NCBI GenBank assembly: GCA_000969725.1
Contig: JXSR01S062079.1
Length of the DNA: 33,871 bases
DNA from: Ophiothrix spiculata
Taxonomy: Eukaryota > Echinodermata > Ophiuroidea > Amphilepidida > Ophiotrichidae
Strand: one strand, 5' to 3'
Numbering within the stretch: position 1 is the stretch's first letter; each line of letters starts with the position of its first letter. Under the pieces are notes generated by a model. It was not told where the DNA came from and did not search any database. It saw only the letters and a list, made by a program, of their open reading frames with translations. Below, piece by piece: positions 9,495-19,769 of this stretch. Position numbers and translations under genes: made by a program.

Positions 9495-12400
9495 GTCAGT
9501 GCACTTTGCTGTATTTTTAGTCTCTTATCATATCATACCACTTAGAGAGTTCATGATCATTTTTGGAAAAAAACGGCCGGCGACGAGATATATGTGACGC
9601 GTTACATCAAAACGTACATGTTGGGTCCAAAATTCAAAATTGGGCGATTCTAAAGTAAACGTTTGTCACCAAAACAGTGACAATTTTCTCTTTTAAATGG
9701 CTTCAGATCCACGAGTTTGTTGTTGATAATAGTGCCCACTGGTGAGATCAATATATGTAGGTGTTTGAAAATAAAATAAATTGCCAAAATCCTGAATAAC
9801 GTCCATGTAACGTTATCGCACGGATATGGTTTTTTGCTCTAAATGACTCAAAAGTAAAACTTCTCTGACATGTTAGCAAATTTTGTATTGCGCTTTCCAC
9901 AGAGAACACGGGGAATTGGTGAAATTTTTACAAATAATTTCATGAAGTTCTATCGTCAGGATTTCTTTTAATGCATCGTTTTGTTTGGTAATGTTTGTGA
10001 CATTTTGGTGTAATCATTTGGTAACGTTTGTGACATTATTGAAATGAAAATTGTGCTCATTCATGCACGGATAGAATAAAAATGTATGAGTGAAAAACCT
10101 GCTTATATATGGTTAAATAAAAAGGCTGAATTTGTGCTTGAAAAAAAAGTTAATTCTCCGTGGAATGAGCCAATTTAGTTCTTAGCATTGCTGGACAGTT
10201 TGTTTTATCCGCTTTAAAATTATACCAAATTTAAAGGCATCGGACATTCGGTTACCAGGCAATGACAAAACGAAAAATAACAAAATTGACGAATTAAAGT
10301 TTTAAACTCAATCTGACTCAGACTGCATATGACTTGACCACAAATAACTTTTTTTTTCACATTTGTGTACCGCCGCGGCAAAAGGGTCCAGTTGTCGGCT
10401 CGTACATGTTGCTCATTGTAGTATATCTAATGTATGGTATTTGAATACATCAGATATGCTACAATGAGCAACATGTAGGAGTCGACAACTGGACCCTTTT
10501 GCCGCGGTGGTACACATTTAGAGTGTGTGTTTTCAGAAAGCAAGTTCATTCATTGAAAATATATACTTCAAGGACCTCGCATTTCACAATATCTAAAAAT
10601 CGACCTTCCGACCATTTTTACTCATTTTCAACTTCAGACGGCCGTAGCTCAGAATCCGGTTTGCAGACAAGTTGTACCTTTTGATGCTACGCGTCACACA
10701 CTTGTATCATACCACTGGGCGCATATTATTCCCTCAGCGCGTCAGAACGTTACATTTTAAATTTGTAAGGCTGCGCAGCATTATAAAGTTAAACAAATTG
10801 TAGAAATATAAATAAATAAATGAATTTTTTTTTAAAATCGATAATTAAAGGGGCAATTCATGATCCACTTTTCACACTCAAGGTCACGTCTATCAAATTT
10901 GATTTTTTTAGCTTATAAGAATCCTCAACTGGTATATGATACGATCCCCAAACCATTCTTTCATATGCGCTTGCATTTTTGAGAAAAGTGAGAAAATGTG
11001 TCATTTTCTATTTATTGTCGGGGCCCCGACAGTAATTACAACACAGTAGCCTATGAGGATTTTCAAAATGCTTAACAGCTCTGTAACTTGGAAACGAACG
11101 GTCGGAATCAAGTGAAATTTTCAGTATATATTTATTTTGTACTCTTCTTTACATTTAGCTAGAAAAGAGACAACATCAAAATCATGAATTGCACCTTTAA
11201 AATTTGTAAATTTGTTATTGATCATAAGTCATGAATTGGTCAGAAAAAGTGTAACCATAGAATACTTTGGTGTGACATACCACTAAATGAGAAAAACATC
11301 ACCAATCTGAATATTTCTCAACACAGTATTAAATATGGACATTTTAGCACCATAAAATTATACATTTTTTTTAAACTCATACTACAGGGATACCAAATAT
11401 ACAATGATACTGACATTATACAGGGTGTGTGAAAATTAAACAGGGTGTAAATTTAAAAAAGTATGTTAATTTTACTCTCTTAAAAGACCTCTTTTATTCT
11501 ACACAGCCATCAACATAAAACAAAACAGGTATGGATTTATATTGATAAAACATAGGGCTCTCAATACGAAAATATAACTTTTTACTTAATATCCATACGG
11601 TGAAATATACAGGGTGGTTAAAGTTAAATATACATTTCAAAAGGATTGTTTGCCTCCATGAGCTATTTGGTGTGTTCTTTATATGTCTTAGCAATAGTTA
11701 ACAATGTTTGAGACAAGTCACATTCAAATTTCTGATTACTATGGCCATTTTGCTGCATTTTTGGCATACAGGGTGATCAAACATGCAATATCTCACCTGA
11801 TCCAACAGACTTTGGTTTATTTGTTACTGTTAATCCGTACAATTACGGTATTATGCATTTACAACATGTCATTACTGTTATTCATCTATGTTTTCACAAC
11901 GTACGAATCTTGTCATGAACATTTTGACCTTTGAACATTGTTGAAACTAGTTGTGGAAATACCCTGAAAATGACAAAGTTTATCCTCGTCAAACTTAATT
12001 CAATACATCACCTACCATTAATATTTAGGCATGACGAGATATGTTTGTTCCTCATTAACAAGTATGCAAAAAATTATTCTTATAGGATTTCAACTTTTTG
12101 GCATGACGACTTTCGAAAGATTGGTAATTTTTCATAATTTTGTGTACAAGTCAATGGGCTTATTCTCCACCGTCTTTTCCTCCACCGTCTCCCCCGTTGA
12201 CTTGGCTCACATTTTGTTCAATTGTCTTGGAAATGTTTGCATTTGAAAGACAATTAAATTGCTCAGATAACCATACCAAATTTTTTGCAATAGGTATTAA
12301 ACTTCTTGAATAAAATTACATTAAATTACGAAAAATTAGTTTTTATGTTGCATCTCCCCCATATGTGCATGACCAATATTCATGACCTATGATCTATTAG

Positions 12401-15400
12401 GTTCATCGTCAATTTGGTATGTGATATTATCGACCGCGAAGTACCACTAATTTATAATGTGTATGTATGCCTGACTGTATTATGACCACATGTAGGAAAT
12501 TGAAATTTGGACATTAAAATACATTTACAAAAATGGGACGCATTTACATAAATGAATGAACACAATAAAGCTGAACACATGAAGCTGAATGTTTCTAAAT
12601 ACTATGGCCCGTATTCCAGAAAGATGTTTAGCTAAACCATTGTTTAAGTTTAACTGAGCATCAACTGTCCAGGAATGATATGCATCATTGCAGCTTTCAA
12701 GCAGAACTAGAGAAATAAAACCTTGATTTAGCTAAACACCTTTCCCTGAATACGGGCCTATATATTTAAATATATTGAAATGAGCCTATCTAGACATGGT
12801 CTTCCATCTCAATCAATGCATTTCCGGACTTTTTGAAGTATGTCGAAGGTTGAGGGCCACAAAGCCGTGCAAGGCATCAATCCTTAGAACAAAGGTGTGA
12901 AGACCTGATGATGACTTCTAGATGAATGATCTATTACACGTGTGTATAAGATTATTTATCTGGAAAGACCCATTAGGTCTTGAAACCTTTTGTTCTTGGG
13001 ATTGTTGAAATGCAAACACGGTCTTGTGACTCTCAACCCTCGATATTTGTCTCTACTCTTCGAATCATTTGTGGATCCCAGCGATTGTTATCTACCTTTT
13101 GAAAACTTCAAAGTTTTCAAGATTTGCTAGCGGGTTTGTGAGAACTCGAGACTTTAGTAGTTCCACCAAAGATGTTCATGTTGGTAAGATATGTGTGTGA
13201 TCTTCAAGAGTGTCAGATCGTTATTCTTAGCGGGCACCAACTGCTTTAAGAAACGGTCTAGTTTACAGGATGCACGATTCGGGTGCTTGATCAGTGTCCA
13301 TCGATAATTGTGGGTTCTCTCTTTTTTAATTAATCTAATTGATACAATATGTTCATATATCTAGCAGTAGCCTATTTATGTCTTCGAATGCGGTACATGC
13401 CGGTGTAAAGGAATTTTTTGTCCCCCTGGAATCAAAGTCCGCCTTCCATAGAACATAACAGAATAAAGCGTTGTGTGAGAATTGTTCAAAAGCATCTAAT
13501 ACTTTACTGCACAACCCGGACAATAAGAGCAGGGACACTTCTACAAGTCTAAATATGCATAATATCTAATTATAAGTGTTTTCAACGGATTTGTTCTCGA
13601 AAACAAGACGGGCATTTGGGAAATCATTGAACATTTATTATTGTATCATTGTATTTTTTGTAATTGTATCATTTTATTGTGTGCAAAAATTAAAACTACG
13701 CCAGAACATTTCAATAATAATTTTTTTCGGCGAATCCTACTTTCTTTGATGTCTTTCATGCAATATCATTTGGTGACAACGTTGCAACCTGATAACTAAT
13801 TAAACATCTGATTCAACTTTTGGACGTCTTTTCTGTTTTTCAGGAACAAATGACAATGTTTGTTTTATTCATCACCAAGGTGACATATGTAATCAAGATG
13901 ATTTAAGAAGAGCATTTGATGGAGCCACTATGGTTGTACACAATGCATCAGTCGTCGATAGTAGTGCAAATCCCGATGCTAAATTACTACATCGTGTTAA
14001 TGTTTTGGGTAAGGTTTTGCTGTTGATGGACGAAATCACGATTGGACGATCAGTTGCTGTGTCCTTTCAGATATACCGAAAAAAGTCATAGAAGGTTCCA
14101 ACTGAACCTTCACATTTATACATTCTGCTTGATTATACAATAGGATGTACGGAAACTAAGTAACAAATATTTACTTTCTTATGCGTTTTATTTGAGTATT
14201 TGGCTCCCAAGATTTCGTCATTTAAATATAGGGATGTTACAGGAGCCATGGATGATTTATAGGTTTTAAAATTACACAAAATATAGGGTTTTTTTTCTTT
14301 ATACCCCTAAAACATAAATCTGTTCCATACTTCCATTTGTCATGGAGTGACAGCATGGTCTGGTGCACGATTGGATCAATCTTCGGCAGTGTTCCTTTGG
14401 CAGGCTTTTGAGCTTGGGCCAGTCCGACTGATTCTGACGAAAAAAAGAGAAGTGCTTACATCAAAACCACGAGGCGATGCTGAAATTTGTTTAAAAAAGC
14501 AAGAAACAAAATCTTCCTCAGACATCCTTAGAAACCTTGCACCGATTTTCCCTGCTCCTTGGTACCCTTTGTCATTCATAAGCATTGCATTTGCAACCAA
14601 TATTGAATTAATATCGGGCCAACGCTGGTCCAACCCGATATTGGTCAAAGATCTCGAACCCATCGGCAAATTAAACCGAGCTGTAATAAGCCTCTTAAAT
14701 TTAAGCATATTGGGTCAATATCAGACCAAGATCTCCGTGTTGTGTGGATAATATTGTAATTGTGGCGCATAACACAATGTGTTAAAATTGTAATAATAAT
14801 CATGACAATATTTATTTTTTCACCGTTCTCACTAAAGGCCATGTCACACATCACCGTACCGGGCGAATAACGTACAAATAACGTACACTGGTTTGGTAAT
14901 CGATTACATGTTTTTTTATGACCAAACCGGTGTACGTTATTAGTTCGTTATTCGTACGTTTTTAAACAGAAAGTGACACAAACTGGATTTTGGGGTTCCG
15001 CAGTAAACTTATAGTTATCTCCGGATTGACAAAAGCAAATGAGATCAAAGAAAGGTGTTTGAAAGCTTGTTCTTTTTTCTTTAAAATGGTGTGCAAAAAC
15101 GACTTATTTATGATGAAATTTAATAATGAAAGCATAACAGTTATTATTGTTTTCAGTTGTACCATTTTTTGAGACAAGCTGTACATATTGAATATATTCA
15201 GTGTATTGTATTTTTAAGTAAATGTTTTGGGGACGTCAAAAATGAAAATTAGAGAAAATCTTCAAAGCACATTTTTGCAATTTGTGAACTTCGTTTATAC
15301 ACATTTTAATTTCCCCATAGAAATTTATCATGATTCAACATGAAAAAATAAAAGTACAATACAGTTTATACCATGCTCGTGGATACTCTGGTCACATAAC

Positions 15401-16837
15401 CTTGCGGCGAGGTTACAATGTGTTTACGGCGTCAATTCAGCGGACGCCGATTGGACACCGGCCGGTTTCCAGACGGTATCCAAGCGGTCACCGGCCGGTG
15501 TCCGTGAGCCGTGGAGACGCCGGAAGTATGCCGCCAGAATTGGATTCCGAGTTAAAACCTTGTGGCTTGTATACAATATTTTCATTTATGGTCCCATAAA
15601 CCACCGGCGTCCGGTGACCGACCGGGCATCGGAAGCATTCGCCGGCTTCTTGCGGCTTATTGACCAATGCATCAGACAGGAACAACTTTACCTTATTCAA
15701 AATTTCAATTCTGTGTTTTACGGAAACAACAAACACAGAAAATAAATGAAAATTGTGAGAATTGTTCCTATAATCAATATTTGTGTTTTTAGTATTTAAA
15801 GATAGCTTATTTGCTGCCTTGAACCAGTTACAAACTCTTTCAATTCATTATTTACTATAGTATACAAAGTTGTTAAATCTTAATGCGAATAAAAATATGT
15901 CGTATCATCTGCAAATAGCCAATTGTTTTGAGTACATCTGAGTGTAGCAAATGTCATTCATGTATAAAATAAAAAAGAGAGGTCCAAATATGGATCCTTG
16001 AGGCACACCACAATTAATATTATTCATTCTCAGATTTTCATGTGTAATAAGATACATGTTGTTTCCTATTTAATAGCATATTTCTCAAATATTCTTTCAG
16101 GAACGAAGACTGTAGTTGATGCATGCATTCAATCAAATGTGAAATTCTTGTTGTATACAAGTTCAATTGCTGTTGGACCGAAATCAACATATGGGGCGTG
16201 CAAGCAACTTGCTGAAGACTTAGTACTCAAAGCCAATCTCTCGCCATTAAATAATGGAGACATACTGAAAACATGTGCTCTGCGACCTGTAAGCATGTAT
16301 GGACAAGGTGATCTCCAAACCGTCTTGGGATCATTTGAAGGTATACGCAGAAACACATTCATCCGATTGGGAGATGATTCTCCAAGATTTCAGAGTGCGT
16401 TTGCAGGAAACATAGCTTGGGCATTTATTTGTGCTCTTAATCGTATGCGAACAACTTTGGATGGTGCAACTTCTCCACTTGGCCGCGCCATCGCTGTAGC
16501 AGACGACACACAGGTGACGTCATACACAAAGTTCGTGTTGCCGTATGTTCAAGAAGTTGCTAAAGCAAAAGTATCCCGATTTTACATCCCTTTCTGGGCG
16601 TTATATGCATTTGCAACTGCTTGTGAATGGCTCTGTTATTTGTGTCGCCCATTGTTTTCTCTAAAACTACCATTGTCAAGATTCGCGGTAACGTCCATGT
16701 GTGGTTTACCGATTGTTGACCCTAAGGAAGCATATCGCTACATCCAGTACAAGCCAATATATACTTACAAGGAAGTTTATCCAACTTGTCTTCAATTCTA
16801 CAGTTATAAGCAACTAAGAAACACCGTTGGTTGCTAA
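9332..16837 (+). CDS. HSD3B: 3-beta-hydroxysteroid dehydrogenase/isomerase-like protein, 3 coding exons (9332-9494, 13844-14008, 16101-16837)
   Basis: Extended short-chain dehydrogenase of the HSD3B family, whose known members oxidise the 3-beta-hydroxyl of steroids with NAD+ and shift the delta-5 double bond. Joining the exons gives 354 residues (human family members have about 370). Residues 11-21 carry the NAD-binding VTGGCGFLG motif, followed by an acidic end of beta-2 (FDIVP, about 43). Exon 2 carries GDI and the HNASVVD segment. Exon 3 carries YTSS at 128-131, Tyr140-x3-Lys144, TCALRP near 170, GNIAWAF, a hydrophobic membrane-type segment with RPLFS, and the C-terminal YKPIYTYKE. These match HSD3B1/HSD3B7-like proteins better than NSDHL. 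Odd feature: only nine residues separate YTSS from the catalytic Tyr, about 20 fewer than in human HSD3B1. Both introns are phase 1 with GT-AG ends. It has no stop or frameshift, so it is probably functional. Steroid substrate is unknown. Confidence 0.9.
9640..10190 (-). repeat. Dispersed repeat family A, copy 2 (inverted, in intron 1)
   Basis: This is the reverse complement of 1355-1985, diverged by substitutions and small indels. The matching landmarks run in the opposite order: GGGCGATTCTAAAGTAA at about 9642, GTTTGTTGTTGATAATAG near 9717, two GTTTGTGACATT words near 9990 and 10026, TCATTCATGCACGGATAG near 10058, and GGAATGAGCCAA near 10162. The two copies lie about 8 kb apart. Confidence 0.8.
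10361..10519. repeat. Long near-perfect hairpin, ~75-bp arms, 9-nt loop
   Basis: Arm 10361-10435 pairs with 10445-10519 with only a few mismatches; the loop is 10436-10444. The arms include GCGGCAAAAGGGTCCAGTTG and its exact complement. It lies in intron 1 of the HSD3B-like gene. Most likely a foldback MITE. As RNA it would form an extended double strand inside the pre-mRNA. Confidence 0.92.
10849..11196. mobile_element. TTAA-flanked MITE, 16-bp terminal inverted repeats
   Basis: Left end AGGGGCAATTCATGAT at 10849-10864; right end is its complement with one mismatch at 11181-11196. TTAA precedes (10845-10848) and follows (11197-11200), as expected for a TTAA-targeting (piggyBac-type or similar) transposase. 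The element is 348 bp, non-coding, and contains a perfect 16-bp palindrome TGTCGGGGCCCCGACA at 11016-11031. Confidence 0.85.
11421..11775 (+). repeat. Cluster of four CAGGGTG words
   Basis: ACAGGGTG occurs at 11420, 11440, 11609 and 11768, three of them preceded by an AT-rich TATA- or CATA-like triplet. The words are all on the same strand, so they are not simple terminal inverted repeats. They may mark ends of nested, truncated elements. The open frames at 11494-12246 in this part show no domain. Confidence 0.5.
11776..12605. other. Intron 1 interior, no feature resolved
   Basis: AT-rich intronic DNA. Several short open frames on both strands show no motif and none has flanking splice signals matching the HSD3B reading phase with homologous content. 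Confidence 0.4.
12606..12758. mobile_element. Short MITE with GGCCCGTATTC ends
   Basis: Left end GGCCCGTATTCC at 12606 and right end GAATACGGGCC finishing at 12758 are inverted repeats extending about 35 bp inward, sharing GTTTAGCTAAA. TAT occurs on both outer sides (12603-12605 and 12759-12761), a candidate 3-bp target duplication. Total 153 bp, non-coding. Confidence 0.8.
12841..13045. repeat. Foldback repeat with ~70-bp diverged arms
   Basis: The left arm (12841-12910) contains GGTTGAGGGCCACAAAGCCG and AGAACAAAGGTG. The right arm (12972-13045) is its diverged reverse complement, with the corresponding CCTTTTGTTCTTGGGATTG and GTGACTCTCAACCC. The spacer is about 60 bp. It is probably an old foldback element in intron 1. 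Confidence 0.75.
13380..13545 (+). repeat. Dispersed repeat family C, copy 1
   Basis: Same orientation and recognisably the same sequence as 25085-25235. Shared words: GTCCCCCTG, CGCCTTCCATA, TACTTTACTG, CACAACCCGGACAATAAGA (one mismatch in copy 2). The minus-strand open frame at 13353-13538 lies inside this repeat and is not a gene. Confidence 0.8.
13546..13843. other. 3' end of intron 1
   Basis: AT-rich. The only functional signal I can support is the acceptor at 13831-13843: a T-rich tract ending in CAG. Confidence 0.5.
13844..14008 (+). CDS. HSD3B: HSD3B-like exon 2
   Basis: The acceptor is a pyrimidine-rich tract ending CAG at 13841-13843; the donor is GTAAGG at 14009. The 165-nt exon is phase 1 at both ends, so skipping it would keep the frame. 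The translation begins GTNDNVCFIHQGDI and ends HRVNVLG, aligning with the HSD3B stretch that joins beta-3 to the helix before YTSS. It is too short for a standalone open frame. Confidence 0.88.
14343..14755. other. Unassigned block in intron 2 open on both strands
   Basis: Frames of 134 codons (+, 14347-14751) and 110 codons (-, 14376-14708) are open over the same DNA, which is less AT-rich than its surroundings. Neither has a motif I recognise. Its base composition, and the inverted pair AATATCGGG (14610-14618) / CCCGATATT (14634-14642), suggest repeat-derived DNA, perhaps a fragment of a transposon gene. Confidence 0.4.
14836..14985. mobile_element. Foldback MITE
   Basis: Inner arms 14874-14897 and 14921-14954 pair around CGAATAACGTAC and ACCAAACC-GGTTTGGT, and TGTCACAC near 14842 faces GTGACACA near 14972 as outer terminal repeats. 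Non-coding, in intron 2. Confidence 0.75.
15405..15660. repeat. GC- and CpG-rich block of ACCGGCCGGT-type palindromes
   Basis: This block stands out from the AT-rich intron. It contains GGACACCGGCCGG near 15453, TCACCGGCCGGTGTCCG near 15488, and the inverted CACCGGCGTCCGGTGACCG near 15602. The left GCGGACGCCGATTGG and the right CCGGCGTCCGG are partly complementary, so it is probably a GC-rich foldback element. Overlapping frames on both strands (15330-15745) are not genes. Confidence 0.6.
15750..16060 (-). mobile_element. LINE reverse-transcriptase fragment, antisense in intron 2
   Basis: Read on the minus strand from about 16050 downward, the DNA encodes NCGVPQGSIFGPLFFILYMN, the conserved RT block preceding the catalytic motif. 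After a frameshift near 15915 comes FADDTTYF, which contains the Asp-Asp pair of the RT active site, then VNNELKE and a decayed tail with internal stops. This is a CR1/L2-like non-LTR element. Frameshifts and stops make it dead. Its edge lies within 50 bp of the exon 3 acceptor. Confidence 0.85.
16101..16837 (+). CDS. HSD3B: HSD3B-like exon 3 (catalytic and C-terminal part)
   Basis: The acceptor ATTCTTTCAG ends at 16100. The exon runs from residue 110 to the TAA at 16835-16837. The open frame extends upstream to 15998 but those codons are intronic. It contains YTSS, Tyr140-x3-Lys144, the hydrophobic segment and the C terminus. Confidence 0.9.
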
Positions 16838-17643
16838 TAAGAAGTATATCAGATATTTATTATAAAACTAAATTTCAAATGTGACTTAAATTCTACCCGG
16901 ATTGCATACATTCGCAATACATTCACCTTCATTCTACAACAATGAGAAATAGAGGGTAACGTTAAGCGACATTGTGCAAAGTGTAACTTTAGATATCCCG
17001 TCAGTCATCGTGTGTTACCGTCACTTAAAGACATTAGCCATGATCCAGTTGGGTATGAAAGCTTTTGAAAACTTTTTTGAATCAAAGAAAGACCTAATAG
17101 AATAAAATAAAAACATCATGGTAACTTGCTCTAAAAGGACACTTCTCAGCCAAATTCATTTGTTGGTGTTATGTGCAGCGGTGTTTCGATTTTCCTATAG
17201 TTTGAGATTCCAAATGTACTTACTTACCTGTTTACTTAAAGTGAACATTATTCTTTAGGAAGGCTAACTATACTTAACAACACGATTTCGTCACTAAAAT
17301 AAATTAACAATGAATTTTAAATTTAGAGAATTGAGTAATTTATCTCTAGAAACACTAACACTAAATTTCTCATTCTCAAGAGAATGAAAAATTCAAAGCA
17401 AAAATAATTGTCTGTTTTACTATAAATGTTCAAGTTCAGCATGAATAGTTTTGGATTAGTTATAAGTTGGAAGCATTTTTTTAAATGCAATAAGCGATGA
17501 TAAGAGGAAGGTTGAACTTCACTTCGGTGATCGTGGTTGATGCCTTTAACGCTGACTATTTTGAAGACTGTCGAAGTTGACTGTCTTTAGACGTCGTCTA
17601 ACGTTCATATTTTTCAATTGCCACATTCGTCATCTTACTTGGG
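16838..17643. other. HSD3B-like 3' UTR and intergenic DNA
   Basis: The 3' UTR probably ends soon after the AATAAAATAAAA signal at 17101. Beyond it I see no coding frame or repeat. An A-rich, AT-rich intergenic stretch leads to the hairpin at 17644. Confidence 0.5.
17101..17106 (+). terminator. Candidate polyadenylation signal of the HSD3B-like gene
   Basis: AATAAA, immediately followed by a second overlapping AATAAAA, 264 nt past the stop codon. It is the first canonical signal downstream of the stop. Confidence 0.6.
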
Positions 17644-17774
17644 TACACAGAAAATAATAAGTGAGTCAAACTTGTTAAAGTGAGTCAATTTGTCTCTGTA
17701 GTGCCGAAGTGAGTCACTACAGAGACAAATTGACTCACTTTAACACGTTTGCCTCACTTATTATTTTCTGTGTA
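17644..17774. repeat. Near-perfect 60-bp hairpin with AP-1-type heptamers
   Basis: Arms 17644-17703 and 17715-17774 match at 58 of 60 positions around an 11-nt loop (17704-17714). Four exact TGAGTCA/TGACTCA heptamers fall inside. The ends (TACACAGAAAATA) resemble the right end of the heptamer cluster at 30481-30710, so both may belong to one MITE family. Confidence 0.93.
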
Positions 17775-18138
17775 TTTCGTCACAGACGGAGACATCCTTA
17801 AGAAACCAAGCATTATTGAAAGTTGAACTTCAGAAATAACGAATGAATGGCAAGGTTTAGAAAAATAAAGTCATCAGCAGGATGGGAAATAATATTTGAT
17901 CAATGGCTCGAAGGTGGCATGAAATCAGGACAGATTTTTAATTACGTAGTTGTATAAAGGACAAATGCTCCTTTTGCGAAAAAGTGCATTTAGTGTATAG
18001 TTTGCCATGTATACCATGACTTATTCAAATGATAAACAAAAAGTGATTTTAGAGACAAATTCGTTTAGCTAAAGCAAAACTCCTTTGAAAAAAAAAATCT
18101 CTTTTGAAAGATTGTCATTTTGTTTTGCGAGTGTAGTT

Positions 18139-18248
18139 CAGGCATGTGCCATATTTGTGCCATTAAAACAAGTTTACATTGGCATTTTATGTGCAGGCAT
18201 GTGCCATATTTGTGCCATTAAAACAAGTTTACATTGGCATGTTATGTG
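18139..18248. repeat. Two-copy 55-bp tandem repeat
   Basis: CAGGCATGTGCCATATTTG starts at 18139 and 18194; the two 55-bp units are almost identical. The same doublet is found in the second segment copy at 19992-20101. Confidence 0.92.
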
Positions 18249-18675
18249 CAGTCTTGAAACATGACAATGTAGTAAAACGACCAAAAATATCTAGATACTG
18301 ATTTTTTTTTGTTTATTTGTATGTTTGTGTTTTGTTTGTTTGTTTGTTTGTTTTTGCACAGAATGTTTATTGTTTCAAGACTTTTAACATCCGGGCTTTA
18401 CCATGCTAGCCCCCGAATCTCAGTAAATGTTAATCTCAAAGACTGCACATATACATAATGTGTATCGCTATTCATGTATTTCATGCTTAATGAGAATAAT
18501 ATCTTCCCGATATGTATCAATAGAAGGTTTGCACGTGACGTCATATCCGGGGTCATATCGTACTTATAATACCATTTTCATTGGCCGGCAAACAAAAAGT
18601 CCTGTAACATTTACAATCTTTTCACAGTATCACGATACCAGATCGCAACCAATGATGACCAGGATATTCAGTACA

Positions 18676-18681
18676 TTTATT
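18676..18681 (-). terminator. Candidate polyadenylation signal, receptor copy 1
   Basis: AATAAA on the minus strand, 137 nt after the receptor stop codon; identical in copy 2. Confidence 0.55.
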
Positions 18682-18817
18682 TAGTTTGATTTTTAAGTGT
18701 CAAAAACTACTGCACCCCACCAAGATGGCGTCGAAAATGGTCTCCGTGTATGGTGCGTATCACGTCGTGCAAACCCTGTATAATTTTATGAAACGCTGGA
18801 CATTAGTAGTGTGCATC

Positions 18818-19719
18818 TCACATTGTTGACTCCGTATCATTTTCTTCACCATCTGACGGCCTCCATCTCTGATACAATCCTTTCAATCCTAGTAGCCGAA
18901 TGAAGTTTTCTCGGTAGCGATTGTGTAGAAGAGCATATAAGACAGGGTTCAAAGTTGAGTTACACCACAGCAGATTGTTGGTGAATTCCCAGACATTATT
19001 CGGTACGCATTCTTCGCAAAATGTGCCCAGAATAACCGTGATATAATATGGCAACCAGCAAAGAATGAACACACCAATAAGTATGGCAAGAGTAAATGCA
19101 GCGCGTCTGTGCTTTCGAAATTCTCTCTTGTCGTTAACTTGACTATTTGCGTTTACTATCCCGTTGTTACTATGGTTGCCGGCGACTGCAGGGACTAATT
19201 CAGGCGCAGGTTCAACAGTATTTTTTGCTATTCTGAAAGAAGGACGATTTGGTGTTGTTTGTACGAACTTTGATGAACGAATTTTGATAATCTTGTAGAT
19301 TGTATAATTAAGTATAATAATGGCAACCAATGGCAAAACAAATTCAATAACAATAAGAATAACATTAAACGGTAAATTATAAACTGATTCCATTTCACAT
19401 TCTTCGGAGTAGTCGATATTTTTCACTCCACTAAAGATTTCCCATAAGAATGTCACAGCGGTGTAAAAAACGATGCAAAACATCCATGCACTGACTAGCA
19501 TGAATCGGACTTTTGTTTTGGTCAAAAAATCTTTGTAAGACAGTTTCTTTGTTACCAGCCAATATCGATCTATGCTAATCATTATCATTGATAAGACTGA
19601 AACATAAGATGCTGTGTAATCACAAACAATCCAAAATTTGCAAAACATTTCTCCAAGAGGCCAGCCTTGATTAACAATCCATGCACTGTTTATAGGTAAA
19701 ACAATTACTCCGATCATGA
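18818..19719 (-). CDS. Histamine H3/H4-type amine GPCR, copy 1, 5' end lost in assembly gap
   Basis: Partial copy of the receptor at 20675-21814. The frame runs into the N gap at 19720, so the N terminus, TM1 and most of TM2 are absent. What remains starts in TM2 at MIGVIVLPIN and continues to the stop. It retains the D3.32 in CDYTAS, DRY, the E5.46 in IEFVLP, CWLPYY and NSTLNPVLY. Compared with copy 2 it differs at five residues (copy 2 numbering): M159V, N180H, N194D, V203G and L208M, all between TM4 and TM5. The rest is identical. Because the duplicated DNA ends exactly at the gap, this is best read as the other allele of the same gene and not a paralogue. It should not be counted as a pseudogene: its truncation is an assembly edge. 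Confidence 0.9.
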
Positions 19720-19769
19720 NNNNNNNNNNNNNNNNNNNNNNNNNNNNNNNNNNNNNNNNNNNNNNNNNN
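19720..19769. other. Assembly gap (50 N)
   Basis: Exactly fifty N bases, a conventional placeholder length. The same duplicated segment abuts it on both sides. Confidence 0.99.

Larger units (their letters stand above)
17909..19719. repeat. Duplicated segment, copy 1 (right end of the first contig)
   Basis: It aligns end to end with 19770-21576. Position 17909 pairs with 19770 and 19719 with 21576. The duplication includes non-coding DNA, the 3' UTR and most of the receptor gene. Differences are a few substitutions and short indels. The copy stops at the N gap. Confidence 0.95.

Noticed and set aside
9585..10710. A 1.1-kb transposon bounded by inverted GTGACGCGT-type words at about 9590 and 10690
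   Set aside because: The inverted match covers only about 35 bp with gaps, and copy A of the enclosed repeat lacks these ends.
14347..14751. 134-codon frame in intron 2 as an extra HSD3B exon
   Set aside because: It is unrelated to the family, exon 2 joins exon 3 in phase with continuous homology, and the opposite strand is open as well.
18139..18248. Regularly spaced repeats as a possible CRISPR array
   Set aside because: There are only two directly abutting 55-bp units with no spacers, in an animal genome.
18818..19719. Receptor pseudogene truncated at its 5' end
   Set aside because: The truncation coincides with the N gap; no stop or frameshift is present in the visible part.
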